Assembly (NCBI RefSeq): GCF_004022705.2 | Contig: NZ_RZOY02000002.1 | Location: 679,524 to 743,523, forward strand | Source of the DNA: Mesorhizobium sp. M2D.F.Ca.ET.226.01.1.1 | GTDB taxonomy: Bacteria; Pseudomonadota; Alphaproteobacteria; Rhizobiales; Rhizobiaceae | Direction of reading: 5' to 3' | Length of the DNA: 64,000 nt | In this document: piece after piece, positions 1 to 8,499 of the stretch | How the letters are laid out: every line of letters starts with the position of its first letter | How positions within the stretch are numbered: the stretch's first letter is position 1 | Program-made: the position numbers and the translations under genes | Notes under the pieces: model-generated | The model's input: the letters and a program-made list of their open reading frames with translations, nothing else | The model's database searches: none | Told to the model about the DNA's origin: nothing

Positions 1-503
1 TCCGAAGGTCAGGCACGGCCGGCCTAGATAGACCGCTTGGCTGACGATTAGCTGACGATGGGAGTTCTCACGAACAGGGCAAGAAAATCCGACCGCTTCA
101 AGCTTTCGATATGGTGAGAAGAGGATCCGCACCGGCCTCCCAAAGCCGGCAGACCATCCCATGTTCGTACGGTCGCCGACCTTCTCGAAGCCAATGAGCT
201 CACCGCGCCGGGCCGTGATGTGCAGGCGAGAGAATGGTGATGCAAAGACCGAGTTCCTGCTCGTTGCGTGCGCCCGTGGAGCCAGCAAGAATACGGTCAT
301 TGCGGTCATGCAGCACGTGGACCGTGTCTCCTGTTCGACACCACAGCATCGAGGATGCAAACGAGCTGCTGCGGCTGCCATTCGGTCGCGGCATGCGTGG
401 ACGGCGGGATTGGCCGAACAGCCGAGATCGTGGTCGACTGTTCGATGCGAGAGCAACATCCTGCAGAGCATACGTTTTTGCGCTGGCCGGTTTTTGTCAA
501 AAG
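1..503. other. No recognisable gene before the tts box
   Basis: Several overlapping short reading frames exist on both strands here, but none has a recognisable domain or a good start. A degenerate tts-like sequence lies on the minus strand around 102-120 but misses key bases. In related rhizobia the rest of the type III secretion cluster would lie nearby; nothing of it is visible here. Confidence 0.4.
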
Positions 504-537
504 CCGTCAGGTTCTCGAAAGCTCCCGCCCTTAGCTT
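504..537 (+). promoter_or_regulatory. tts box, TtsI-dependent promoter of the T3SS operon
   Basis: The stretch contains CGTCAG, then GTTC, then TCGAAAGC, followed by a C-rich part and TTAGC. This matches the rhizobial tts box core GTCAG-N-TT-N-TCGAAAGC. It lies about 40-55 bases before the first gene (nopC), the usual distance, and points the right way. The regulator TtsI (itself under NodD/flavonoid control in known rhizobia) is expected to bind here. Seen: sequence and spacing. Inferred: regulation of all five genes to 5135. Confidence 0.85.
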
Positions 538-591
538 GATCGAGGCTAACCTTTAACACGTCGCCGCCAATGGCAAATGCCGGAGTACCTG

Positions 592-921
592 ATGATAGCA
601 GCAATTGGGAGTGGAGTTGGCAACCTCGGGACTTCCTTGATCCGAAAGGGCCATGGGGATTCGAAATCCGAGCATTCTGGTGATGGCAAGCCGGCTGATG
701 GCAATGATGGCAAGCCAGCTGGTGGGAATGATGGCAAGGCAGCTGGCGGGAACGATCGGGCGGATAACCGGACCGTTTCAAATGATCAACTTCAAGACAA
801 CTCACAGTCTGCAGCACAAAGTGAAGCCTTCCAAAGTATCCTGCGATCGTTCGCGTTCCAATTCGCGAACGATGCGATGGCTGAGGCCGATGAAGCTTTG
901 GATGACACAGAAGATGCCTGA
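592..921 (+). CDS. nopC: NopC-like secreted T3SS protein
   Basis: Small acidic protein of about 109 residues, immediately before the pilin gene nopA, which is the position of nopC in rhizobial T3SS clusters. The N terminus is MIAAIGSGVGNL followed by a serine/threonine-rich part, as in secreted T3SS substrates; the centre is a Gly/Asn/Asp-rich repeat and the C terminus is a predicted helix. An ATG at 577 is possible, but the ATG at 592 has CGGAG six bases upstream, so I prefer 592. NopC is known as a T3SS-secreted protein also delivered to host cells. The assignment rests on gene order, size and the first residues rather than a diagnostic domain. Confidence 0.65.
   Translation: MIAAIGSGVGNLGTSLIRKGHGDSKSEHSGDGKPADGNDGKPAGGNDGKAAGGNDRADNRTVSNDQLQDNSQSAAQSEAFQSILRSFAFQFANDAMAEADEALDDTEDA
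681..752 (+). repeat. Three 24-bp tandem repeats inside nopC
   Basis: Units at 681-704, 705-728 and 729-752 all begin TGATGGCAAG and end in GGCAA or GGGAA. They code for three copies of an eight-residue unit of the form DGKxAxGN. The array keeps the reading frame, so copy-number change would lengthen or shorten the linker without breaking the protein. Confidence 0.9.
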
Positions 922-992
922 CGCGGGAAATCCGGCGTGAGGTCATACAGGCCGTTATTGACGGCACAACTCCAACAGAAAAAGGAATGATC

Positions 993-1235
993 ATGGCTGC
1001 AGTTGATAATAATAAAAAATCAGGCAATACCAATACCAGTAGCGCCGGCAATACCGATAAAACTAACAGTGGCACTCCCGGCAATACAAGCGGAGCTGAT
1101 GCTACTGCTTTTCAGGCGCAAGTGCAGGAACTAACCAATGTTAGCTTGGAGGCGACGAAAAGGAGTGTCCAGTTGCGCACTCTAACGACCAATCTCCAGA
1201 CCATCAAGAAGGCCGCCGACGAACGCGTTTCGTAA
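993..1235 (+). CDS. nopA: NopA, T3SS pilus (needle) subunit
   Basis: Protein of 80 residues with an Asn/Ser/Thr/Gly-rich N-terminal half and a helical C-terminal half (FQAQVQELTNVSLEATK and on), no cysteine and no signal peptide, as for rhizobial NopA, the main subunit of the extracellular T3SS pilus. There are two ATGs six bases apart (987 and 993). The Shine-Dalgarno AAAGGA (981-986) abuts the first and stands six bases before the second, so the start is set at 993. It sits between nopC and the sctD-like gene, the order known from NGR234-type clusters. The codons in the N-terminal part are AT-rich (many AAT and AAA). Confidence 0.82.
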   Translation: MAAVDNNKKSGNTNTSSAGNTDKTNSGTPGNTSGADATAFQAQVQELTNVSLEATKRSVQLRTLTTNLQTIKKAADERVS

Positions 1236-1302
1236 TGTCGGAAGCGGGTTTTAGACTGCCCCCTAGCGCGTCTCCTTATTGACGCGACGTAGTCCCGAAA
1301 TG

Positions 1303-1328
1303 AGCCGCATGGCAATTGCCATGCGGCT
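1303..1328 (+). terminator. Perfect 26-bp palindrome between nopA and sctD
   Basis: AGCCGCATGGCA is followed directly by its inverted copy, giving a perfect dyad in the nopA-sctD gap. The following sequence TCTATCCTGTTT is only mildly T-rich, so it could act as an attenuator or mRNA-stabilising 3' hairpin, allowing the pilin mRNA to be more abundant than the downstream export genes. Confidence 0.55.
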
Positions 1329-1352
1329 TCTATCCTGTTTGAGAGATGCTCT

Positions 1353-2243
1353 GTGGATGACGCCGTTTCCCTCCGTTTCGAAGTGCGTTCGGGGCACTAT
1401 TGCGGTCTGACCGGCAAGACGGATCTTCAAAAGTGTTTAATCGGCAGCGGCTTCGATGCCGATTTGGTCTTTGTCGAGCAGGGACTGGCACCGCATCACC
1501 TTCGTGTAACTCTTCTTGGCAAGTCGATCGAACTGGAGGCGCTTGCACCCGGACTCAGTATCGAGGGCAACCGGAATATCGCCGCAGGCCAGTCCGTTGT
1601 TGTGCCCCTTCCTGTCGTCCTGCTCGTAGGCGAGATGTCCATTGCTTTGTCCGTGCAGGATGCAGAGCCGCCTGGTTCGACCGGCATACCGCGCCTACCG
1701 ATCGGTGTGCTCGCCATGGTCATAATCAGCTCACTCGGGATCGGCGCGCTTTCAGGCACGATCTCCTATCTTGGCAATGCAAGTGGATCGAGCCCCAATT
1801 CACTTCGGGCTGAAGTCGCGTCCAGAACGATCAGTCACCGCGCTGACAATGAACTTACGGAGGCAGCGGCCCAAGAGCTGCAGGAGGAAGTCGATCGAGC
1901 GGGTCTTCTCGACGTCAAGATTGGGTCGGCAAAGGGTGTTGTGACCGCCGAAGGCACCGTCACGTCTGAATCGGTCATCAGCTGGCAGAAGCTTCAGCAA
2001 TCGTTCGATCGTCGCACCAAGGGTACTCTAACACTGGTGAACGGAGTGCTCATCAAAGAGGAGAAGGCGCCATCCGCAATCGCGGTCGAAGCTGTGTGGC
2101 ATGGGGTCCAACCATATATTGTCATCGACAGCGAGAAGTATTTTGTCGGCGCCATTTTGGCTGATGGATGGGTGGTCGAACGTATTGAGGACAGCCGTGT
2201 GCTGCTGAGCAGGAATGGCCGCATTGCTGCTCTCCAATATTGA
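1353..2243 (+). CDS. sctD: SctD-family T3SS inner-membrane ring protein (Y4yQ type)
   Basis: Protein of 296 residues with the layout of SctD (YscD/HrpQ): an N-terminal FHA-like cytoplasmic domain (about 1-105, with IGSGFDADLV and HHLRV typical of the fold), one membrane segment (about 117-140), then a periplasmic part with ring-building repeats. SctD forms the outer cytoplasmic-membrane ring of the injectisome. The start is GTG at 1353, with GAGAG seven bases upstream. It follows nopA and precedes rhcV, as y4yQ does in NGR234. At about 300 residues it is shorter than enterobacterial SctD (about 400), as is usual in rhizobia. Confidence 0.8.
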   Translation: MDDAVSLRFEVRSGHYCGLTGKTDLQKCLIGSGFDADLVFVEQGLAPHHLRVTLLGKSIELEALAPGLSIEGNRNIAAGQSVVVPLPVVLLVGEMSIALSVQDAEPPGSTGIPRLPIGVLAMVIISSLGIGALSGTISYLGNASGSSPNSLRAEVASRTISHRADNELTEAAAQELQEEVDRAGLLDVKIGSAKGVVTAEGTVTSESVISWQKLQQSFDRRTKGTLTLVNGVLIKEEKAPSAIAVEAVWHGVQPYIVIDSEKYFVGAILADGWVVERIEDSRVLLSRNGRIAALQY

Positions 2244-2475
2244 AAGCTCGCAGGCCCCATCAAGCAGCACTCTATGGCCAGCCAAACATCCTGTCGCGCT
2301 CGGTGCTGACAAGCTGGCTGCGTTGGAAACATTTGCTGCCCAGCCATTTCGCGCCTGCTTGTGGCTCTCATGCAGGGTCACGCGCTGGCCAAGGCTGAGG
2401 CGCCTTCGGAGTTCGAAAGCCACGTTTCATGGCGTAACAGCAGAGTAAGTCTCAACCGATTGCAAAGGTGTCTCG

Positions 2476-4539
2476 ATGGCCAACGTCCTGCGTGACTTCA
2501 TCAAGCGTGCGCCGGCCAGCCCGGATTTAATGGTTGCGTTGATGCTGCTTCTGGCTGTCGCGATGATGGTCATGCCTATCCCGGTCGTGGTGGTCGACGC
2601 CCTGATAGGATTCAATATGGGGTTGGCCATACTGCTGATGATGGTTGCCCTGTATGTCAGTACTCCACTTGATTTTTCCTCTTTGCCCGGCGTTATTTTG
2701 ATTTCCACTGTATTCCGTCTCGCGCTCACGGTCGCAACGACGCGACTGATCCTGGCCGAGGGGGAGGCCGGCAGCATTATTCATACTTTTGGCGATTTCG
2801 TCATTTCAGGCAATATCGTGGTGGGTTTCGTCATATTTCTGGTCGTCACCATGGTGCAATTCATGGTCCTCGCGAAGGGTGCCGAACGGGTGGCAGAAGT
2901 GGCGGCGCGTTTCACGCTGGATGCTCTGCCGGGCAAGCAAATGGCGGTCGACGCAGAGCTACGCAACGGCCACATCGATGCCAACGAATCCCGCCGGCGG
3001 CGCGCCGAATTGGAGAAGGAAAGCCAACTCTATGGCGCGATGGACGGCGCGATGAAATTTGTGAAGGGCGATTCCATCGCCGGGCTGGTGGTTATCTGCA
3101 TCAACATGCTGGGTGGAATTTCGATCGGCCTGCTCTCCAAGGGCATGTCCTTCGGCGAGGTACTGCATCACTACACTCTGCTGACGATAGGCGATGCATT
3201 GATATCGCAGATTCCGGCCCTTCTGCTCTCCATTACTGCGGCGACCATCGTCACCCGTGTGACTGGGACGGCGAGGATCAACCTCGGTACAGAAATGGTC
3301 AGTCAGCTCACGGCCAGCACTCGAGCCTTGCGACTGGCGGCCGGCGTCCTGGTTGTAATGGGGTTCGTTCCTGGGTTTCCCCTCCCCGTCTTTCTGATGC
3401 TGGCCGCAGTGTTCGCTGCGGTAAGCATTGTCAAGGCTGATGTGCTGGGCGCCGGCACTGCCGATGCGAAAGGTGGAACTGCAGCGGAGCCTAAGCAAGC
3501 CGCGCCTGCGAAGGAATTCCCGATCGCATTTTTTCTAGCGCCAGATCTTATGCAGGCGGTCGATCAAGCCGAATTGCAAAAACATATTGGGCGCGTTTCG
3601 CTCCTGGTCACAGCCGATCTGGGCATTATCGTTCCTCGCATCCCTGTCTTGGTTGACGAGCAGCTGCCTGAATCGCAATTCCGAATTGATGTCGAGGGCG
3701 TGCCAGTCGAACAGGACGCCTTAGATCCAAACCAGATGGCGCTCCGAGCCGATGTAGCGCACGTCGACTCGAGCGGTGTCCCCCTTAGACGTGAGCCGAA
3801 AACGGACACACTCCCGGTTGAACATACCCCTGCAAAGGCCCTTACGGGCGCCGGCACGGAGCATAGGGCTCCCGGCGAACTCCTCGCCTTGCGCGTCCAT
3901 GCAGCGTTGACCCGCTACGCACCGCGATTGGTGGGCATCCAAGAGACCCGACATTTCCTGGGCCGAATGGAGCAGGAATATTCTGAGCTTGTGAAAGAGG
4001 TGCTACGCACGACGCCGATTCCTCGGATTGCCGATGTTCTGCGCCGCCTCCTGGAGGAAGGTATCCCAATCCGCCACACCCGTCTCGTGTTGGAGGCATT
4101 GGCCGAATGGAGCGAGCGTGAGCAGAACGTTGCCCTGCTGACGGAATATGTCCGTTCTGGTTTGAAGCGACAGATCTGCCACCGCCATGCCAACACGGAG
4201 GGCATCGTGTCCGCCCTGGTCGTCGAGCGCGAGAGCGAGGATGTGATGCGTGGCGCGGTTCGAGATTCGGATGCAGGCCCCTATCTCGCACTGGAGGATC
4301 GGCAAAGCGAAGCGATGCTATCACAGATACGTCAGGTCCTTTCGAACGCAGAACCGGGTCAAACCCGCCCTATTCTGTTGACGTCGATGGATGTCCGACG
4401 TTTCGTCCGCGGCTTTCTGACGCGAAACGGGGTTGATCTCGCCGTGCTGTCTTATCAAGACCTCGCCTCCGACTTTACAATTCGCCCCGCAGGATCCGTC
4501 ACACTCCCGCACGGATCGAACAGCGGATTGTTAGAGTAG
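2476..4539 (+). CDS. rhcV: RhcV/SctV, T3SS export gate protein
   Basis: Protein of 687 residues, the family's normal length. The N-terminal half holds a run of membrane helices (about 18-120 and 200-325) and the FHIPEP-family signature including DALPGKQM and DAELRNGHI; the C-terminal half (about 350-687) is the soluble cytoplasmic domain that forms the nonameric export gate. SctV lets unfolded substrates into the secretion channel using the proton-motive force and docks chaperone-substrate complexes. ATG start at 2476; the 232 bases before it hold no recognisable gene. No frameshift or missing motif is visible, so this gene looks functional. Confidence 0.95.
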   Translation: MANVLRDFIKRAPASPDLMVALMLLLAVAMMVMPIPVVVVDALIGFNMGLAILLMMVALYVSTPLDFSSLPGVILISTVFRLALTVATTRLILAEGEAGSIIHTFGDFVISGNIVVGFVIFLVVTMVQFMVLAKGAERVAEVAARFTLDALPGKQMAVDAELRNGHIDANESRRRRAELEKESQLYGAMDGAMKFVKGDSIAGLVVICINMLGGISIGLLSKGMSFGEVLHHYTLLTIGDALISQIPALLLSITAATIVTRVTGTARINLGTEMVSQLTASTRALRLAAGVLVVMGFVPGFPLPVFLMLAAVFAAVSIVKADVLGAGTADAKGGTAAEPKQAAPAKEFPIAFFLAPDLMQAVDQAELQKHIGRVSLLVTADLGIIVPRIPVLVDEQLPESQFRIDVEGVPVEQDALDPNQMALRADVAHVDSSGVPLRREPKTDTLPVEHTPAKALTGAGTEHRAPGELLALRVHAALTRYAPRLVGIQETRHFLGRMEQEYSELVKEVLRTTPIPRIADVLRRLLEEGIPIRHTRLVLEALAEWSEREQNVALLTEYVRSGLKRQICHRHANTEGIVSALVVERESEDVMRGAVRDSDAGPYLALEDRQSEAMLSQIRQVLSNAEPGQTRPILLTSMDVRRFVRGFLTRNGVDLAVLSYQDLASDFTIRPAGSVTLPHGSNSGLLE

Positions 4540-4592
4540 TCCCACCTTTCCTAACTGAACGCCACGCGCCTCCCCGATAACTGAGAGATAAC

Positions 4593-5135
4593 ATGAATAG
4601 TAATACAGTTTCTCCATCGCCTATGTTTCTGCGCCGGAACTCACTTCTTTTTGCCGTACTCGCCATTCTGCCTTTGGGCGGTTGCGCCAGCTGGCAAAAG
4701 CCGGCTCTTTCCGTGCAGGAGACATCTTCCCCCGAGTTGCTCAGCGCCGATCAAATCGATCCGGCTATGCGCGAACGCATTTTGCGCGAAGTTGGTCAGG
4801 ATGTTCAAGAGCGGGCTTTGCGGGATGAGGTGAAGCAGCACCCGGACAATGTTGATGCGGCGATACGACTTACAAATGCCTTGGTGGGCCAGAAGCGCCC
4901 GCACGAAGCGGTTGAGGTGCTCGACAGCGTCTTGGTTGCAGCCCCAGGAAACGTACGTGCATTGAATGCGAAGGGCGTGATTTTGGACATTGAGGGGCGG
5001 CATGACGCGGCACAGGCCCTGTATCGGCGAGCTCTCGAAAACGAGCCAGGCAATCAGATGGTGCAGCATAACTTCAATCTGTCGCTTGCCTTTAACGGCA
5101 AGTCCAAACAACCAAGGTTAGCACGATCGCAATAG
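4593..5135 (+). CDS. Y4yS-like TPR lipoprotein of the T3SS operon
   Basis: Protein of 180 residues. A basic N terminus (FLRRN) and hydrophobic segment end in the lipobox LGGC, cysteine 31, so it should be a lipoprotein. Residues about 75-165 form tetratricopeptide-like helices (NAKGVILDIEGRHDAAQALY is a clear TPR). It sits 53 bases after rhcV, as y4yS follows rhcV in NGR234, and is the last gene of the tts-box operon. TPR lipoproteins in secretion operons usually help assemble the secretin or pili; the exact role here is unknown. Confidence 0.78.
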   Translation: MNSNTVSPSPMFLRRNSLLFAVLAILPLGGCASWQKPALSVQETSSPELLSADQIDPAMRERILREVGQDVQERALRDEVKQHPDNVDAAIRLTNALVGQKRPHEAVEVLDSVLVAAPGNVRALNAKGVILDIEGRHDAAQALYRRALENEPGNQMVQHNFNLSLAFNGKSKQPRLARSQ

Positions 5136-6029
5136 GTGGGCACAGTGCATGCGCAGCCTGTTCCCCGGCTCGAACACGCGCTCGGCTCCCATCATAGATG
5201 GCCCCCTGAAGAGAGCCATATCTATGCAAAACAGTTGCTCCAGATCTGGCCGGCAGAGATCGGCAGGAGAGCCGGATGACATCACGCGGCCACCCGCAAG
5301 GCCACCCGCCTCGCTTCGTTGCCAGAGCGCCCTCTCCCTCGCCGGTCACCGTCTCGCAATGCGGCGACCTGGCTTAAGGCGGTCGACCGAGCGCCCGATG
5401 CAGTAGCCATGAATACGTAACGCAGCGATGGACCCGCCGGATCGTGTCGCGCTTGTGCTGGCCGTCCCTGCCATTACAGCACGGTGATTGTAGCTGGATC
5501 CTATTCTAGAGGCATCGATGGTGTGGATGCCTTCGATCCAAACAATCGATTTGTTGAATTCGTCCGCCTGAGGAAATTAGCTGCGGCGATCCGACTTCCG
5601 ACGCCTGCAGGCGCAAAACCAACAGCGTGAGCGCTGCGGGTCCGGAGGCAGGCTGCAAAGTGCAATCACCAGCGCTGATAAGCGGCAAGTGAAGAATGTA
5701 TCGCTCGGGCGACTCCTGTGTTGTGCACGGTTGCCCCGCGAGGTGAACTGTAGCAGCTTGGCAGCTCAGCGTTCACGAAAGGAGAAAAGATTTGGGGCCA
5801 AGCAAAGACCGGCTTTTTTGATTGTCTTGCTGTATCGCTATGGTGGGGCGGGCGCGACCGCTCCCATAATTCAATACGCTGCCTTTAGCGATGGACGATG
5901 ACGGGATGCGTCGCCGAGACTTCAATGGTGGAGGAGCAGCGCACCCGTCGATCCATTTGCTTTCAGCGGCAACCGCCACTATGAAGCGACACTTCGCCCA
6001 ACTGTGTTTCAAGCTGCCCGGAGAAGTTT
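5136..6029. other. Long intergenic region carrying a nod box
   Basis: No convincing gene. The only structured element is the nod box at 5513-5561. Short frames downstream of it (for example GTG at 5689, 70 codons) show no known domain. The next clear gene in the nod-box direction is the Ros/MucR regulator at 6030. Confidence 0.5.
5513..5561 (+). promoter_or_regulatory. nod box (NodD binding site)
   Basis: The 49-base stretch fits the nod box consensus over its first 40 positions: CATCGATGGTGTGGATG, then six bases, then ATCCAAACAATCGATTT, with a single mismatch in the first element. The last nine bases diverge from the consensus. NodD with plant flavonoids activates transcription to the right of such boxes. 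No nod, nol or noe gene follows; the first clear gene is the MucR-type regulator 470 bases away. It may be a relic left after loss of its gene, or drive an unrecognised transcript or the regulator. Confidence 0.85.
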
Positions 6030-6500
6030 ATGACAGAAGAACCCCACAAGACCGACATCCTCATCGAGCTCACTGCCGATGTTGTATCAGCCTACGTCTC
6101 CAACAACCCCGTCCCGGCGGGGGAGCTTCCTGCCCTGATCGCCCAAGTGCACGGGGCTCTAAACGGCACGGCTGGACTCATACCGGCAGAAGAGCCTGTG
6201 CCTGTAAAAAAACCTGCTGTCCCGATCAAAAAGTCGATCGAACCGGACTACATCATTAGCCTTGAAGACGGCAAGAAATTCAAATCGCTAAAGCGCCATC
6301 TGGCGACGCACTATGGTCTGACCCCAGACGAATATCGCGCCAAATGGGGTCTGCCGTCGGATTATCCCATGGTGGCGCCGAATTACGCCGCTGCGCGCTC
6401 CGCCTTGGCCAAGACCATGGGACTCGGCCGCAAACCGAAAGAGCCGGAAGCCCCAGCCACGGCGCCGGCGAAACGGACCCGCAAGAAGGTCGCAGCCTAA
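6030..6500 (+). CDS. Ros/MucR-family transcriptional regulator lacking the first zinc cysteine
   Basis: Protein of 156 residues. The N-terminal part (1-50) is the usual MucR oligomerisation region, a Lys/Pro-rich linker follows, and residues about 75-140 form the DNA-binding domain: SLEDGKKFKSLKRHL, then YGLTPDEYRAKWGLP and YPMVAPNYAAARS. Zinc-binding members have Cys where this one has Ser (ISLEDGKKFK), so the site cannot be classical. Mesorhizobium is known to encode such zinc-free Ros homologues (Ml proteins), which still bind AT-rich DNA. The family controls exopolysaccharide, motility and symbiosis genes. The start has AGAAG/GGAG-like bases upstream. A terminator follows at 6563. Confidence 0.88.
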   Translation: MTEEPHKTDILIELTADVVSAYVSNNPVPAGELPALIAQVHGALNGTAGLIPAEEPVPVKKPAVPIKKSIEPDYIISLEDGKKFKSLKRHLATHYGLTPDEYRAKWGLPSDYPMVAPNYAAARSALAKTMGLGRKPKEPEAPATAPAKRTRKKVAA

Positions 6501-6562
6501 ATCCGTATCAACAGTCGTTCGGACGCGCAGCAGCCGTTGGCCCAATCTGCGCGGAATCAAAG

Positions 6563-6584
6563 GGCGGGGATGAGCCCCGCCTTT
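6563..6584 (+). terminator. Rho-independent terminator after the Ros/MucR gene
   Basis: Stem GGCGGGG (6563-6569) pairs with CCCCGCC (6575-6581) over a five-base loop, followed by TTTCCC. It lies 63 bases after the stop codon. Confidence 0.75.
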
Positions 6585-6728
6585 CCCGTCCAAGAGCCTC
6601 ATTTCCAGAGTAATTCATGATGGCTCCAGCAATCCCTGCCGCGGCATTAACTTGCATGCTCCGGCCCGGGTTTCGAGCCGTCAATGCGTTCCGGCGATGA
6701 CGAACCTTGCCAAGGCTTTCCCGGACCG

Positions 6729-6941
6729 TTAGCCAGCCTTGCTGAGGCTGCCTGCAGAGGACTTTCCCGTGCGGCGATCCTGTTCCACCTCGTAGTTGAT
6801 CTTCTGGCCCTCATTAAGGGTCGACAGGCCCGCTCGTTCAACAGCGGAAATGTGGACAAAGACATCCTGACCGCCGTTGTCAGGCTGAATAAAACCAAAA
6901 CCCTTCGTGCTGTTGAACCACTTCACCGTTCCAGTCGCCAT
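6729..6941 (-). CDS. cspA: Cold-shock-domain protein, CspA family
   Basis: Protein of about 70 residues made of one cold-shock domain: [15 protein letters not shown] contains RNP1 and DVFVHI is RNP2. Such proteins bind single-stranded RNA and DNA as chaperones. Two in-frame ATGs lie six bases apart; AAAGGA touches the first and is six bases before the second, so the start is set at 6941. The C terminus ([16 protein letters not shown]) is close to the alphaproteobacterial norm. Convergent with the MucR-type gene. Confidence 0.93.
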   Translation of the reverse strand: MATGTVKWFNSTKGFGFIQPDNGGQDVFVHISAVERAGLSTLNEGQKINYEVEQDRRTGKSSAGSLSKAG

Positions 6942-6994
6942 ATCCATTCCTTTGTAATAAGTCGCAACTTAGGCAGGCCATTCACGCCAGCCTG

Positions 6995-7469
6995 ATTTGT
7001 ACACGAGACTTTAGGCGCATCAAAATCGGAAAATTGCAAGGCCCACTCGATCGCCTGATCTCCAGCAGCAACTGCAACATATGCGAGGCGCGTGCCAGAC
7101 GAGGCGCGTGCCAGACGAGGCGTATGCCAGACGTTTCGTCGTGCGCTGTCGCTCGAACGTTGACAGAAACAATGACACACCTTGCAAACTCGGCACATCT
7201 TGTGGACGTGCTCGGGTCGCTTCTCGACTGCGATACCCGCTCCTGACCGGGTATCGTCGGCCAAAATGAGGGTTTTTGTCATGTGCCGCCAGACCGAAAG
7301 ATCAGGCGCGCAGCGACCTGCACATTCAAACCGGAACCCGCGAACCTCGATTAGCTTCTGCCTGCTCCGAAGGGCGGTAGCCTGCTCTGAGGCGGGCCAC
7401 TGTCGGGTTGAAAACCAACTGTCGGGTTCGGAACCCCAGATTGTCGGCAAGGTACGCGCCGCCCACTGG
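6995..7469. other. Intergenic region with a small tandem repeat
   Basis: No gene recognised. It holds the 16-bp repeat array at 7085-7132 and then leads into IS debris. Confidence 0.4.
7085..7132. repeat. Three 16-bp tandem repeats
   Basis: Units GAGGCGCGTGCCAGAC at 7085-7100 and 7101-7116 are identical; the third (7117-7132) differs at two positions. Head to tail with no spacer. Confidence 0.9.
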
Positions 7470-7699
7470 TTGGCCAAAGGGGCACTGGCTCCTGATCCTG
7501 CCGCCATGCTCGCCCGATCTCAACCCGATCAAGACAGGTCTGCTCAAAACTCAAGGCGCGGCTGCGGAAGAAGGCGGCCAAAACTTTCGACGCTCTCTGC
7601 GGAACTCTCGGCGATATCTGCCAGCTGTTGGAGCCAAATCAAAAACCATTAATTGCGACAGGTGATTTTATGACATTCATTGCGAAGAGGCCAGAATGA
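7470..7699 (+). pseudogene. IS630-family transposase, C-terminal remnant with frameshift
   Basis: One frame carries LPPCSPDLNPI, the hallmark of the IS630 DDE transposase C-terminal block. The continuation (KLKARLRKKAAKTFDALCG and on, stop at 7697) lies in another frame starting at 7547. The rest of the transposase is absent upstream. So this is a truncated, frameshifted relic. An IS110 remnant begins about 120 bases further on. Confidence 0.8.
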
Positions 7700-7820
7700 A
7701 CAGCGGAAGAGAGTAGCAGCTCTCTGGCCGCGGCGAGGTGGATCGTCGACACGATCGGCACCTGGCCCGTGCGGGGATCGCACCGCAGCCAGCACCAGAG
7801 CCAGACCTTGACCGCTTGCC

Positions 7821-8325
7821 TTGCTCAGGCGCCACAACAACGAGTGGCTGGAAGCAGATCCACGTGAACTCAGCGATATCGATCAGACGATGCTTACCCT
7901 CATGAAAGCCGATCCCGACGCTGTCCAGCGCCGCGAAATCCTGACCAGCATATGGCGCATCGGATGCCACCGCCTGCACACTCACCATCGACATGCCGGA
8001 ACTCGGAACCAAAGGCCGCAAGCCTCGCCGGCCTCGGCAAAATGGAGCGGCCGCGCCTTCATCCGGGGCGGCCGGGCCAATGTTCGCCAGGCCCTCTACA
8101 TGCCCGGCCTTCGCCCTGCGCTTCAACCCCGACCTCAAGGCAAAATACCAGGCGCTAAAGGCGGCAGGCAAACCCGCAAAGGTCATCATCTTGTTGCGAA
8201 AGCTCCTCATCCTAGCAAACGCTCTCCTCAAGGCGCAGCGAAAATGGCCCCTAAAACCCTTGACCGAAACGGATACCTTAGCCTTTCAGGTGAGGCGGGC
8301 CGAGATAGACCAACCGCGGGTTTAA
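7821..8325 (+). pseudogene. IS110-family transposase, C-terminal remnant with frameshifts
   Basis: The first part (ILTSIWRIG near 7935) matches the IS110 helix-hairpin-helix region before the transposase_20 domain. Then, split over two frames, come MPELGTKGRK, RAFIRGGRANVRQALYMP and FNPDLKAKYQALKAAGKPAK, which are the conserved IS110 C-terminal blocks, ending near RKWPLKPL. The N-terminal DEDD domain is missing. Several frameshifts make it non-functional. Confidence 0.82.
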
Positions 8326-8398
8326 CTTCGCGAGTTTAAGCTGATTATGCCGATGCAACTCTAGCGCCTGCGCGACCGTTTTAGCTTCCATCAACAAG

Positions 8399-8433
8399 GC
8401 GGCAGGGTGGGAGGAAGTACCCTCCCCTGCCGC
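8399..8433 (-). terminator. GC-rich hairpin downstream of the DUF418 gene
   Basis: GCGGCAG (8399-8405) pairs with CTGCCGC (8427-8433) and GGGAGG (8409-8414) with CCTCCC (8421-8426), with a three-base bulge. On the minus strand it follows the stop codon of the gene at 8500 by about 70 bases, but no T-run follows. Confidence 0.5.
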
Positions 8434-8499
8434 GAACAAGCTTTGGACAAAGCCCCACCTTGTCCGTAATGTGATCGGGAGGCCGGGGCGCGGCGGTGC

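Noticed and set aside
102..120. Minus-strand tts-like sequence with CGAAAGC
   Set aside because: Key bases (both G of GTCAG and one T) are missing and no gene follows.
497..1084. 195-codon minus-strand frame opposite nopC
   Set aside because: Repeats of HHSHQLACHH-type sequence are just the reverse reading of the nopC repeat array.
7085..7132. CRISPR array
   Set aside because: The repeats are head to tail without spacers; no cas gene is in the window.
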